DNA of 19,680 nt from an uncultured Gammaproteobacteria bacterium (GCA_937980285.1 CALJQI010000064.1:1-19680), one strand, 5' to 3'. Counted from the stretch's first letter, positions 1 through 7,577 are shown. Notes: a model not told the origin generated them from the sequence alone. Made by a program: numbers and translations.

Positions 1-1
1 T

Positions 2-460
2 CAGTTACTCGACCTGCTGCTCGGTCACCTGCACGACGACCTCCACCTGACGCGGGTGGCGCTGATGCTGCTGTCACGAGACCACAGCAAACTGGGCACG
101 CGCGCCGGCAAGGGCATCGACGAACACTCGCCGGTCCGAACCCTGGTCCTCGATATCGGAAACGCCAGTGTGCTCAAATCGCTGATGTTGAAATCCCAGG
201 CGCTATGGGTCGAGCCGGAAAATTACAACAGTTACGAAGCGGCGCTGCCGGCCAGGTTCAAATCCGCCTTCCTGCACGAAAGCTTTTTCCTGATGTCGCT
301 GCACGTCAACACGAATCCCGTGGGGCTGATCTACGCCGACCGCTCACTCGGCGTCAACAAGCTCGACAAGGTCACTTACATCAGGTTCAAATCGGCCATC
401 CTGCTGACCAGCAAGGCCTTAACCTATCTTGGCAAGATGAAGCAACCGGCGAGCGGCTGA
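2..460 (+). CDS. C-terminal part of a probable HDOD/GAF-like signalling protein (5' end outside window)
   Basis: The reading frame is open from the first bases of the window to a stop at 458-460, so this is the last 152 residues of a longer protein. The visible part has an amphipathic helix, a strand with the pattern VALMLLSRD, and later the segment FFLMSLHVNTNPVGLIYADR. That alternation of strands and helices, with a GLIYADR-type strand, is what I associate with the GAF-like C-terminal half of HDOD-domain proteins, a proteobacterial signalling family related to HD hydrolases. The HDOD domain itself would lie upstream and cannot be checked here. No membrane segment is visible. A dyad with a T-run follows the stop (497-522). 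The reading frame is secure; the family is recalled from fold and pattern only. Confidence 0.6.
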   Translation, partial: QLLDLLLGHLHDDLHLTRVALMLLSRDHSKLGTRAGKGIDEHSPVRTLVLDIGNASVLKSLMLKSQALWVEPENYNSYEAALPARFKSAFLHESFFLMSLHVNTNPVGLIYADRSLGVNKLDKVTYIRFKSAILLTSKALTYLGKMKQPASG

Positions 461-496
461 ACTGCCGCCTTTCGCCGACGCTTATTGCGCACCCGC

Positions 497-522
497 GCGA
501 GCCGGCTCGCTGCCTGCTTTTT
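497..522 (+). terminator. Possible rho-independent terminator after the HDOD-like gene
   Basis: GCGAGCCGGCTCGC (497-510) is a perfect 14-base palindrome that could form a 5-bp stem with a CCGG loop. A run of five T follows at 518-522. The seven bases between stem and T-run make this weaker than a textbook terminator. It sits between two convergent genes, where a terminator is expected. Confidence 0.35.
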
Positions 523-561
523 CGAACCAACCTGGATCCCGATAGCATTCATTAGCAGTGC

Positions 562-1560
562 TCATTCCGCCTGTTTCAGGTTATGACCCATGCGGCTGAT
601 GCTGTCCGTTCGCCCCTGGAATCCATAGCTTAACCTGAATGCGAGGTCAGGCTCTTCGATGGGGATGCGCACCTTCAGCCAGAGCTCGTTCTTATCCGCA
701 TCGTATTCGACCCTGCTCCAGCGATAGCTCAGCTCGACCGATGAATCGAGCTGCCCGAGATTAGCAGGCCAATGCCCGCGCCGGTTCCTGAACTCGACCA
801 TGGCCTCGGCTACCTTGATTAACAGGGCGCGCGCTTTTTCCTCGTCCGGCGGAAACACGGTGGTCGACATCAGGCTGCCGCCCAGGTAAACAATCGCCAG
901 CAGGCCGATTGACAACCCGCCCCATTGAAACGCGGAGGCGATCATACGGAAGAACCTTCCCGCTTTACCGACTGCAAAATAAGGCCGGTACTTCCAGTGC
1001 AACACGGCCAGTAGCAAAATCCCGTATGCTGACAGGATCCACTCGAAGCCGAATCGCCAGCCCTCACGGTATGAAACCAGGCATGCGCCAATCACGCAGT
1101 ACCACCCGAGCACCATACCTGTCCTGAAACCCCGGTTGACAGAACGCCCGGAAAAACCGTTAGCGCTGATTACCGCGAGCAGCGAAAAGAGCAGGCAATA
1201 AAAGATATCGAAGCCATCGATAAGATAGGGATCGAGAAGCGGCACGATCACGACCTGGGCGCAAACAAACGCCAGCGCGTACTGCGTCAGCATAAGCCCG
1301 CGCAAACCCGCAGGGATACCGGGGTCGCGCAGAAAAAAGGGACGGCCCGCGGCTTTCCGGCGCCGCCTTGTCAGCACGTGCAGGATGATCCCGGCGACGC
1401 ATAATGCGAGCAGATAGGCGCCGATCAGCATATACACGAGCCCGCGCAAGGCGCCAAGGGAAGAAAGCCCGCCGTGGGCCAGCGCCGCTTCGAAGGTCAG
1501 AAGCAGTCCGAAAAGCGAGCCAGGCAGCAGGATTGGTAATGCTCTGGTTGAAAGCTTCAT
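562..1560 (-). CDS. Polytopic membrane protein with C-terminal pseudopilin-like domain, function unknown
   Basis: This 332-residue protein is not recognised as a named family. Residues 1-30 form a hydrophobic signal or first membrane helix. About six more hydrophobic stretches follow, near residues 36-60, 85-107, 115-135, 147-163, 172-188 and 208-232. The last 100 residues are hydrophilic. They begin DEEKARALLIKVAEAMVEF and continue with RNRRGHWPANLGQL. That layout (helix, then a G-x-W/Y-P-x-x-L turn, then strands) resembles the soluble part of type II/IV pseudopilins, which suggests a sensor or substrate-binding domain outside the membrane. The ATG at 1560 has no clear ribosome binding site, but the hydrophobic N-terminus supports this start. 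The gene converges on the HDOD-like gene and stands alone. Confidence 0.7.
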   Translation of the reverse strand: MKLSTRALPILLPGSLFGLLLTFEAALAHGGLSSLGALRGLVYMLIGAYLLALCVAGIILHVLTRRRRKAAGRPFFLRDPGIPAGLRGLMLTQYALAFVCAQVVIVPLLDPYLIDGFDIFYCLLFSLLAVISANGFSGRSVNRGFRTGMVLGWYCVIGACLVSYREGWRFGFEWILSAYGILLLAVLHWKYRPYFAVGKAGRFFRMIASAFQWGGLSIGLLAIVYLGGSLMSTTVFPPDEEKARALLIKVAEAMVEFRNRRGHWPANLGQLDSSVELSYRWSRVEYDADKNELWLKVRIPIEEPDLAFRLSYGFQGRTDSISRMGHNLKQAE

Positions 1561-1584
1561 GCTTACAGTATAGGCAATGAAACT

Positions 1585-1630
1585 GCGACCAGGGTCGCTG
1601 TCCGGATCAGGATTTGTTTAATCCTGCCGG
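1585..1630. repeat. Two adjacent inverted repeats upstream of the membrane protein gene
   Basis: GCGACC-AG-GGTCGC (1585-1598) is a perfect dyad with 6-base arms. Next to it CAGGATT-TGTTT-AATCCTG (1608-1626) has perfect 7-base arms and a 5-base loop. Flanking CCGG copies (1602-1605 and 1627-1630) could extend the stem with a two-base bulge. The pair lies 25-70 bases upstream of the minus-strand start at 1560. It may be an operator or a leader structure for that gene, or a terminator for transcription entering from the right. A binding role is inferred from position only. Confidence 0.4.
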
Positions 1631-1749
1631 TTTAGCATATCGTCAATAACAAGCATGGTCGGCAGAAAGAAGAGAATCCAGGTTGGAAAAATCCAGGCAA
1701 CCGAAACAGCCGGCAAGATCTAACTTGAGCTGCCGTCGGCCGAATCGTT

Positions 1750-1792
1750 TATAATCGGGTAAATCAAGGAAATCCCGTGAAAGCAGGGTTCC
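1750..1792 (+). promoter_or_regulatory. Candidate promoter and leader stem-loop of the 88-residue protein gene
   Basis: A consensus -10 box TATAAT is at 1750-1755. The best -35 candidate is TTGAGC (1725-1730), but the 19-base spacer is long. Transcription would start near 1762. Immediately downstream GGAA-AT-CCC...GGGTTCC (1768-1792) can fold into a stem of about 7 bp with a two-base bulge and a 9-base loop (GTGAAAGCA). It sits in the 5' leader, 24 bases before the ATG. I do not recognise it as a known riboswitch class. Confidence 0.35.
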
Positions 1793-1816
1793 ACTAATTG
1801 AATCCAGATAGCCGCC

Positions 1817-2083
1817 ATGCAAACAGTAGACGATTTGAGCGAGCAGGCGAAAGTTGCCTACCAGGCCTATGTCGACATGAGCCAGAGCAAGGCCGCGTAT
1901 TTCAATTGCATGAAGGCAATCGATGGCAAGTACCAGTCGGGTGGCGCGCCCAGTACCGCGGAAAACCTGGAGCTGGAAAAATTACTTGCGCGCCACGATA
2001 AAAACGTACTCGCGTTCACGACGGCGATGGCGGCTGTAACCGACGATAGCGATACGGAAAAATTGATGCAGCTAATGTCCTGA
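1817..2083 (+). CDS. Small acidic helical protein, 88 residues, unknown function
   Basis: The frame encodes an 88-residue, mostly helical, soluble protein. Its only Cys and its Gly residues lie in the middle (FNCMKAIDGKYQSGGAPS), between two helices of about 30 residues. The pattern of small and hydrophobic residues in helix 1 (SEQAKVAYQAYVDMSQSKAAYF) and helix 2 (NLELEKLLARHDKNVLAFTTAM) suggests a helical hairpin. There is no signal peptide and no known motif. Support for a real gene comes from the TATAAT box upstream and codon use like that of its neighbours. A clear ribosome binding site is lacking. An overlapping frame from 1798 has weaker protein character and I do not prefer it. The gene converges on the LysR gene with a 34-base gap. 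Confidence 0.6.
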   Translation: MQTVDDLSEQAKVAYQAYVDMSQSKAAYFNCMKAIDGKYQSGGAPSTAENLELEKLLARHDKNVLAFTTAMAAVTDDSDTEKLMQLMS

Positions 2084-2117
2084 GGAGCGCTGGCCGGGAC
2101 TTGTCACGCCGAGGCCA

Positions 2118-3017
2118 TTACCGCTTGCCGATTTGCAGCAGCCAGTCGCGCAAACGCGCGGCCGATTCCGACAGCGCTCGACCTGAATCCCAGGTCAGGT
2201 AAAAGGATCCCGGGGCATCGGTTTCGAATTTCCCCAGCCGCTGCAGTTTGCCACGCTCGACCAGGGATTCGACCTGCGAGTGCCAGCCAAGCACGATACC
2301 CTGGTTTTCTTCCGCCGCCTGCAACGCGACCACGTAGTTATTGAATCGCCTGAAATTCGCCCTGCTCAAATCGCAATCCCATTGCCGCAGCCAGCTATCC
2401 CAGCCGGTCCACACGGGATCGACGCTGTCCAGCTGCAGCAACGGGAACTGCAGCAAGTCACGCGGATGCTTCAGTTTGTTGCGGGCGCCGAAGCCGGCGC
2501 CGCAAACCGGATATATGCGGTCGTCAAACAACTTCACCGCACTCTCGCCGCGCCAGTTTCCATCGCCGTAGCGAATGCGGATGTCGGCGTTTAGAAATCC
2601 CGCGTCGGCGGGATTGTCCGATATCGCATGGTTCAGGTTGATATCGCGATACTGTCGCCAGAAACCGCCGAGGCGCGGCATTAGCCACAGCGACGCGAAC
2701 GCGGTGCTGGCGGCGATGGTGACATCACTACTGCGCGCCTGGTTTTTGAACTCCTGGCACAGCCTGCCGATTTGCTGGAAACTCGAACTCAGCACCTGGA
2801 AGAGATCGATTCCCTGCGCGGTCAGCTCGACGCCGCGGTGATTGCGCAGGAACAGCGCACAATCGAGTTCGGCTTCGAGGGCCTTTACCTGACGGCTTAC
2901 CGCCCCAAGGGTCACCCCGAGTTCGCTTGCGGCCGCGGTAAAGCTGCCGTGCCTCGCGCAGGCATCGAAAGTATTAAGCCCGGTCAGGCTCGGAAGCTGG
3001 TAGTAGCGGCGCGCCAT
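2118..3017 (-). CDS. LysR-family transcriptional regulator, GcvA-like
   Basis: This 299-residue protein has the usual LysR length and order. The N-terminal winged helix-turn-helix spans about residues 8-68, with recognisable segments GSFTAAASELGVTLGAVSRQ and LFLRNHRGVELTAQG. A linker helix and the two-lobed effector-binding domain follow. The start PSLTGLNTFDACARHGSF matches the GcvA-like branch (typically LPPLNALRAFEAAARHLSF). LysR proteins act as cytoplasmic tetramers and usually control the divergently transcribed gene. Here that is the Rieske oxygenase at 3149, which shares a 131-base interval holding two inverted repeats. Control of that oxygenase, and self-control, is therefore the most likely role. 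The effector is unknown. Confidence 0.92.
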   Translation of the reverse strand: MARRYYQLPSLTGLNTFDACARHGSFTAAASELGVTLGAVSRQVKALEAELDCALFLRNHRGVELTAQGIDLFQVLSSSFQQIGRLCQEFKNQARSSDVTIAASTAFASLWLMPRLGGFWRQYRDINLNHAISDNPADAGFLNADIRIRYGDGNWRGESAVKLFDDRIYPVCGAGFGARNKLKHPRDLLQFPLLQLDSVDPVWTGWDSWLRQWDCDLSRANFRRFNNYVVALQAAEENQGIVLGWHSQVESLVERGKLQRLGKFETDAPGSFYLTWDSGRALSESAARLRDWLLQIGKR

Positions 3018-3028
3018 GATATTTTGAG

Positions 3029-3043
3029 TTTACTTAAAGTAAA
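3029..3043. promoter_or_regulatory. Perfect 7-base-arm palindrome next to the LysR start; likely operator
   Basis: TTTACTT-A-AAGTAAA is a perfect inverted repeat whose near edge is only 11 bases before the LysR start codon. It fits an operator for negative autoregulation. It is also AT-rich enough to contain promoter elements. The regulatory role is inferred from symmetry and place. Confidence 0.4.
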
Positions 3044-3067
3044 GGCAGTAAGAAGTTTTTTAATATT

Positions 3068-3099
3068 GCCAAATCGACAAATTCAGCGCAATGTTTGGC
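3068..3099. promoter_or_regulatory. Split inverted repeat GCCAAA...TTTGGC in the LysR/oxygenase interval
   Basis: GCCAAA (3068-3073) and TTTGGC (3094-3099) are perfect inverted arms 20 bases apart. Their outer edge is about 50 bases from the oxygenase start at 3149. LysR regulators often contact an interrupted dyad just upstream of the target promoter, so this is a candidate activation site. The arms are short and chance occurrence is possible. Confidence 0.3.
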
Positions 3100-3148
3100 G
3101 TTCGGTAATAACCCCGCCCTGACGGGCTTGATATTGAGGATTAGACCC

Positions 3149-4327
3149 ATGAACCAGGTTACAGCTCCCGAGATCGAGGTCGACGCGATCCTGCAGCCGA
3201 TCGAAAAGGCCACCGGCCTGCCCAACCAGGCTTACACCAGCAATGCGTTTCTCGCCTACGAGCGCGATCACGTGCTTGGAAAAAGCTGGGCAGGGCTGTG
3301 GTTCGCCAGCGACTTACCGAAAAAAGGTTACGTCAAGCCGGTCGATTTCATGGGCCTGCCGCTGGTCATCCTGCGCAATAAAAAAGACGAGATCAAAGTC
3401 TTCCACAACGTTTGCAGCCACCGCGGCATGATCCTGGTGCACGACGAAATGGAGGTTCAGGGCGCGCTACGCTGCAAGTATCACTCATGGTCATACAATC
3501 TCGATGGCGAGCTCAAGGGCACCCCGCACCTCGGCGGAATCGGCCAGCAGAAATCGGAAGGCTTCAATCATTGCGATCACGGCTTGAAGCCTGTGCGATC
3601 GGTTGTGTGGATGGATATCGTCTTCATCAACCTGTCGGGCGACGCGCCGGAATTCGAGGAATACAGCCGGCCGCTAGCCGAGAAATGGAAGCCCTTCCTC
3701 GGAACCACCGGGCTGAATCATCTGCGTATCGCCACCAACGGCAAGGGCATGCAGATCGAAGTCAAATCCAACTGGAAACTCGCGGTCGAAAACTACTGCG
3801 AGAGTTATCACCTGCCGTGGATACACCCCGGCCTCAACACCTACTCGCGCCTCGAAGACCACTATCACATCATGTACGGCGACGATTTCGGCGGCCAGGG
3901 CAGCTACGCCTATCGCCTCTACGACCAGGCCGGCACCGCTTTGCCGCGATTCCCGGAATGGCCCGAGGACAGGCTAGAGCAGGCTGAATATGTCGCCTTT
4001 TACCCGAACGTATTACTCGGCATCCAGGCCGACCACGCGTTTGCGATGATCGTCGAACCGATCGACTGCGACAGATCCGTCGAGCACCTGCGCCTGTATT
4101 ACGTCGGTGACGAAGCCCTCGACGACGAGCATGCCGCGAGCCGCAGCGCCACGCTCGAATCCTGGCGAGTCGTGTTCGGCGAGGATATCGACGCGGTCGA
4201 GGGCATGCAGAGAGGTCGGCTTTCACCCGGTTACGGCGGCGGCGTGTTCTCTCCGGTGATGGATAATCCGACCCATCATTTCCACCAGTGGGTGGCGCGC
4301 AAACTGAAGGCCGCCGGTCAGGCCTGA
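3149..4327 (+). CDS. Rieske non-haem iron oxygenase, large (alpha) subunit
   Basis: The start is ATG 3149, with GAGGA eight bases upstream; a longer open frame to 3095 has no such signal. The product is 392 residues, normal for the family. The Rieske [2Fe-2S] ligands are C89-x-H91 and C109-x2-H112. The catalytic iron site is in ENYCESYHLPWIHPGL: H221 and H226, with D346 (in EDIDAVEGMQ) as the probable third ligand. The residue three before H221 is Glu218. Most ring-hydroxylating dioxygenases have Asp in the electron-bridging position; Glu there is known from the carnitine/betaine-type monooxygenases. I therefore favour a quaternary-amine or N-methyl type substrate over an arene, but only weakly. 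No reductase, ferredoxin or beta-subunit gene is adjacent, so the electron donor must come from elsewhere. The LysR protein encoded divergently is the likely regulator. Confidence 0.9.
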   Translation: MNQVTAPEIEVDAILQPIEKATGLPNQAYTSNAFLAYERDHVLGKSWAGLWFASDLPKKGYVKPVDFMGLPLVILRNKKDEIKVFHNVCSHRGMILVHDEMEVQGALRCKYHSWSYNLDGELKGTPHLGGIGQQKSEGFNHCDHGLKPVRSVVWMDIVFINLSGDAPEFEEYSRPLAEKWKPFLGTTGLNHLRIATNGKGMQIEVKSNWKLAVENYCESYHLPWIHPGLNTYSRLEDHYHIMYGDDFGGQGSYAYRLYDQAGTALPRFPEWPEDRLEQAEYVAFYPNVLLGIQADHAFAMIVEPIDCDRSVEHLRLYYVGDEALDDEHAASRSATLESWRVVFGEDIDAVEGMQRGRLSPGYGGGVFSPVMDNPTHHFHQWVARKLKAAGQA

Positions 4328-4360
4328 TATCCCATGGTCGGGCGCGCGGGGACCGGCTGC

Positions 4361-6361
4361 TCAGTTAGCTGAAAAATCGAGCAACAGCGGGCCGCGCTTC
4401 ACCGGCCAGATCCCGCGCGTGGTAGCACGGCCGCCATCGAACAGCACGTAGCTCTGGCCGCCGTAATGCGGTAGCGGCCGTAACAGTCCCTGTAACGCGG
4501 CGCCGTCATCGGCGCTGATGACAAGCACGGGATTGCCGTTGTCGAGCCGCGCCGTCCAGGCCGCCGCCGACCAGCCCTTTGCCGACAGTTCCGCCGGCAA
4601 TCGCAGCCCGAGCTTCGCCAACCGCGCGGGCAGATCGTCAGTGTCAGTTATGAGTAGCAGCGGATGGTCGATTTCGCCGTCCAGGTCGACTCGCTGAAAG
4701 CGTGGCACGGTATCCATCAACCTGCCGGCCAGCTCGCGCCCGGCGCGCTCGAATTCGCTGTCCGAAGATTCGATCATGGTTACGGCCGAGGCGTCCAGCG
4801 AGACATCGCGCAATATCGGCGGCGTTTCATTGCGCTGCAGGCGGCGAAACACGTCGCTGTCGGGATCGAAATGCAGGTACTCCGGTTTAGCGCTGGTTCG
4901 CCATTCGAGCCGGGTCAGGTTTTCGCTAATCGTTACCTGGTGTCGCTCGCTACCGTTAGCGGTTTGCAGCAGCAGCGGCAACTCGAAACGATAACCTGAA
5001 ACCGGCTGCAGGACATCCACGCTGATGCGGAAGCCGTCGTCGACCTGTTCAACGCTATGCGCGCCAATGCTTAGCCTGGGCGCGCCGCGGCGGTCTAGCC
5101 ATTGCCTGAAAAACCACCCCAGATCGCGCCCGGCGCTGTTTTCGAACGCATCCTGCAGTTCGAGCCATCCGGCTGTTTGAAACCTGTTCTGCCGCCAGAA
5201 ATGGCGCAGGCCGGCAGCGAAAGCTTCCTCGCCGATTTCCAGTGACAGCATGTGAAAAATGAAAGCCACCTTGTTGTAACCGATGACCTGCGCCGCCTGG
5301 TGGCGCTTGGACATGAATGCGCGCACCGGTTGATCGCGCTCCGCCGGCAGCGCGGCATAATCTCGCAACCACTTGATGCGCATACTGCGCGCGGCCGCCG
5401 CGCCCTTGTCGCGTTCGAGCGCGTAATCGGCCATATAGGTAGTCAATCCCTCGGCCCAGTTACCGCTGGCGTAATCGACCGCAACGCCGTTGCCCCACCA
5501 GTTGTGCAGCACTTCGTGCGCCAGCGAGCGGCCGCGCATGAACGGCAGCGGGATCACACGTCGTCCGACATAGGTCAGGTTGGGAAAACCCAGCCCCACC
5601 GGCAGCGGCGCCGAAATGATATGAAAGTCGGCATAGGGATAATCGCCGATACTGTCGTGATAGCGCCGTATATAGGAAATCGCGGCATCGAGGTAAACAT
5701 CGGACAACTCGGCTAGTTCGGCATGGAAGTAGGTACGCAGGCGCAGGTCGCCATGGCGGCGCTCGCGCAGCTGGTAGGGCCCTGCGAACAGCGAAGGCGG
5801 TTCGCCAGCCTGCTCCGTTTCGAAGCTCGCCTGGTAAAACCCGGCGTCGGTCGTTTCGGCGATCAGCTTGCCGCTCGCCACCGCGCGATGCTCGATCGGC
5901 ACCCGAATACCCAGGCGATAAACGATTGGCGTCGACAGGTCCAGTGGTATCCAGCCGGAGTATGCGGGCAGGTAAGCGCCATCGCTGCCGCTACTGCTAT
6001 ATGCCGGCACCGACCCGCTGCTGCCTTCGGCACGCGACGGCACCCTGCCTTTAAGCTCGAAATGTAATTCGTGACGGCCGCTATCGGCGAGTTCGACGAC
6101 ATAGCCACCGCCCTGCCGACGCGGCTTCGCGGCAGCGCCGTCAAGCGATAACGACTCGATATCGAGCCAGGGCGCGAGTTCGAAAACAAAACGATCACGA
6201 CCGGAAACGACGATGCGATCGTTAATTTCGATCGCGCCGTCGTCGGGTTTCAGCGACATCTTGATATCGTGAGAATCCGCCGCATAAGCGACCTGCGCCG
6301 GCAGGACGTTAGCCAGCGTAAAGAGCAATAGCGCGACCAATCCTGGCAGGAACTTATTCAA
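4361..6361 (-). CDS. Secreted M1-family (gluzincin) metalloprotease-like protein
   Basis: This 666-residue protein has an N-terminal signal peptide (hydrophobic core about residues 5-20, probable cleavage after AYA or nearby), so it acts outside the cytoplasm. Zinc site: HEVLH at 282-286 and third ligand E304 in NWAEGLTTY, giving HExxH-x17-E, one residue shorter than classic M1. Y362 in VIGYNKVAF fits the transition-state tyrosine. The upstream strand that carries GxMEN in true aminopeptidases reads GLGFPNLTYVG (256-266) and has no glutamate to bind a substrate N-terminus. It may therefore be an endopeptidase or have other specificity. Residues 520-640 form an extra C-terminal region I cannot assign. 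The start is TTG 6361, inside the last codons of the ChaN-PDZ gene (8-base overlap). The signal peptide right after it supports this start, and no better start exists upstream. Confidence 0.85.
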   Translation of the reverse strand: MNKFLPGLVALLLFTLANVLPAQVAYAADSHDIKMSLKPDDGAIEINDRIVVSGRDRFVFELAPWLDIESLSLDGAAAKPRRQGGGYVVELADSGRHELHFELKGRVPSRAEGSSGSVPAYSSSGSDGAYLPAYSGWIPLDLSTPIVYRLGIRVPIEHRAVASGKLIAETTDAGFYQASFETEQAGEPPSLFAGPYQLRERRHGDLRLRTYFHAELAELSDVYLDAAISYIRRYHDSIGDYPYADFHIISAPLPVGLGFPNLTYVGRRVIPLPFMRGRSLAHEVLHNWWGNGVAVDYASGNWAEGLTTYMADYALERDKGAAAARSMRIKWLRDYAALPAERDQPVRAFMSKRHQAAQVIGYNKVAFIFHMLSLEIGEEAFAAGLRHFWRQNRFQTAGWLELQDAFENSAGRDLGWFFRQWLDRRGAPRLSIGAHSVEQVDDGFRISVDVLQPVSGYRFELPLLLQTANGSERHQVTISENLTRLEWRTSAKPEYLHFDPDSDVFRRLQRNETPPILRDVSLDASAVTMIESSDSEFERAGRELAGRLMDTVPRFQRVDLDGEIDHPLLLITDTDDLPARLAKLGLRLPAELSAKGWSAAAWTARLDNGNPVLVISADDGAALQGLLRPLPHYGGQSYVLFDGGRATTRGIWPVKRGPLLLDFSAN

Positions 6362-7577
6362 AGCTTTGCGGAAATTTCGCGACTTTCTTGATCGTTCTGT
6401 CGCCGCGCATCAGTTTGAGCGGCAGCCAGGTACCGGGCGACTGGCGCGAGATGATCTCGATCAGTTCCGCCCCGGTCCTGGTATCGAAGCCGGCGGCGGA
6501 CAAAATCACGTCGCCGTCGAGAATGCCAGTCTCCTCGGCGACGCTGTCTTCGATCACCTGCCTGACGTAGACGCCATGGTCGCCATCCTCGATCAGTATA
6601 CCGAGCCTCGGTCGCGCCGGCGCCGCCTGCTCGCCGTCGGCATCGACCACGAACACCGCGCTCGCCAGTTTCGCGGGTAACGGATGGCAATTGTCGTCGG
6701 CGTTCAGCGGCAACAGTACATCGACATCGTTTATCCCCAAATCCGCCAGCTGATGCGGGATGCCGTAACCATACTCGAGGTGCCCGCGGCCGATGATACC
6801 GACTACCAATGCCGACGGATCGCGACGATGCGCGGCGGCCAGGGCTTCGGCCATGGCGCGGTCCCAGGTTTGCTGCGCGGCGACAAAATTGGCGAAAGCG
6901 TCGCTATTCTTGATGGCGTCGATATCCGGGGCTTCGTGTTCGGCCTCGCCCTCGGTCTGCTCACGCATCGTTTGCTTGTAGCCATACAGTTGCGCCAGCG
7001 AATCCCGGTAAGCGTCGCTGGCCGGGGCTGGATCCGACAATCCCAGGCGCTGTTCCTCGCCAATTGCTTCCCAGCCCTGCTGCGCCACCTGCGAAATCAG
7101 TTTTCGATCGACGTTCAGCGCCAGGGCGGGTAATCGGTTGAGGCGCGTAAAATGCAGCAGCGGCAGGTAAAGGCCGGCATCGTAACCCCAGACCTTGCTC
7201 CACTCCGACTGCTCGAGAAATTCTTCTTCGTCGAGTTCGCCGGCACTCCAGGCGTCGAGCACTGATTGCAGCCGTCGCGGCAGCATTTCGAAGCCCACCA
7301 TCATGTTGGCATTGCGCGAATGCAGCGCGGCCAGCATGTAGTGCTGCCAGCGATGATGGGCAACCGTGGTATGCGCCTCGCCCAGCAACACGATGCGCGG
7401 GCCCTGGATGCGCTCGAGCAGTTTTTCGCTATCGAGCCTGTTGCCGCTGGCGGGATCGAGCCACTGCGCGACATGGTGATCACAGCTGCTGTCCTGACCG
7501 TTTTCCTGCGAAAGGCCAATTCGCGGCAGCAATAAAAAAAACAGGGCGATCAGGCAAATCCTTGCGCGGTTGCTCAT
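6354..7577 (-). CDS. Secreted ChaN-domain protein with C-terminal PDZ domain
   Basis: The 407-residue product starts with a signal peptide (residues 1-23, MSNRARICLIALFFLLLP...). It lacks a lipobox cysteine, so it is probably periplasmic and soluble rather than a lipoprotein. Residues 55-290 match the ChaN fold: RIVLLGEAHTTVAHHRWQ near 61-78, MMVGFEMLP near 92-100, ALNVDRKL near 153-160 and GIIGRGHLEYGYGIP near 260-274. ChaN proteins are linked to haem/iron handling and belong to the EreA/ChaN/TIKI superfamily, some of whose members are proteases. Residues 324-400 form a PDZ domain (LGILIEDGDHGVYVRQVIEDSVAEETGIL region), which would bind peptide C-termini. GGAG lies ten bases before the ATG. 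Its end overlaps the start of the M1-like gene, so the two are made together and may work together on exported proteins. Confidence 0.85.
   Translation of the reverse strand: MSNRARICLIALFFLLLPRIGLSQENGQDSSCDHHVAQWLDPASGNRLDSEKLLERIQGPRIVLLGEAHTTVAHHRWQHYMLAALHSRNANMMVGFEMLPRRLQSVLDAWSAGELDEEEFLEQSEWSKVWGYDAGLYLPLLHFTRLNRLPALALNVDRKLISQVAQQGWEAIGEEQRLGLSDPAPASDAYRDSLAQLYGYKQTMREQTEGEAEHEAPDIDAIKNSDAFANFVAAQQTWDRAMAEALAAAHRRDPSALVVGIIGRGHLEYGYGIPHQLADLGINDVDVLLPLNADDNCHPLPAKLASAVFVVDADGEQAAPARPRLGILIEDGDHGVYVRQVIEDSVAEETGILDGDVILSAAGFDTRTGAELIEIISRQSPGTWLPLKLMRGDRTIKKVAKFPQSFE

Noticed and set aside
3412..3987. Overlapping plus-strand frame of 191 codons inside the Rieske oxygenase gene
   Set aside because: It is a +1/+2 shadow of a gene with intact iron-ligand motifs, and its translation is Arg/Pro-rich and featureless.
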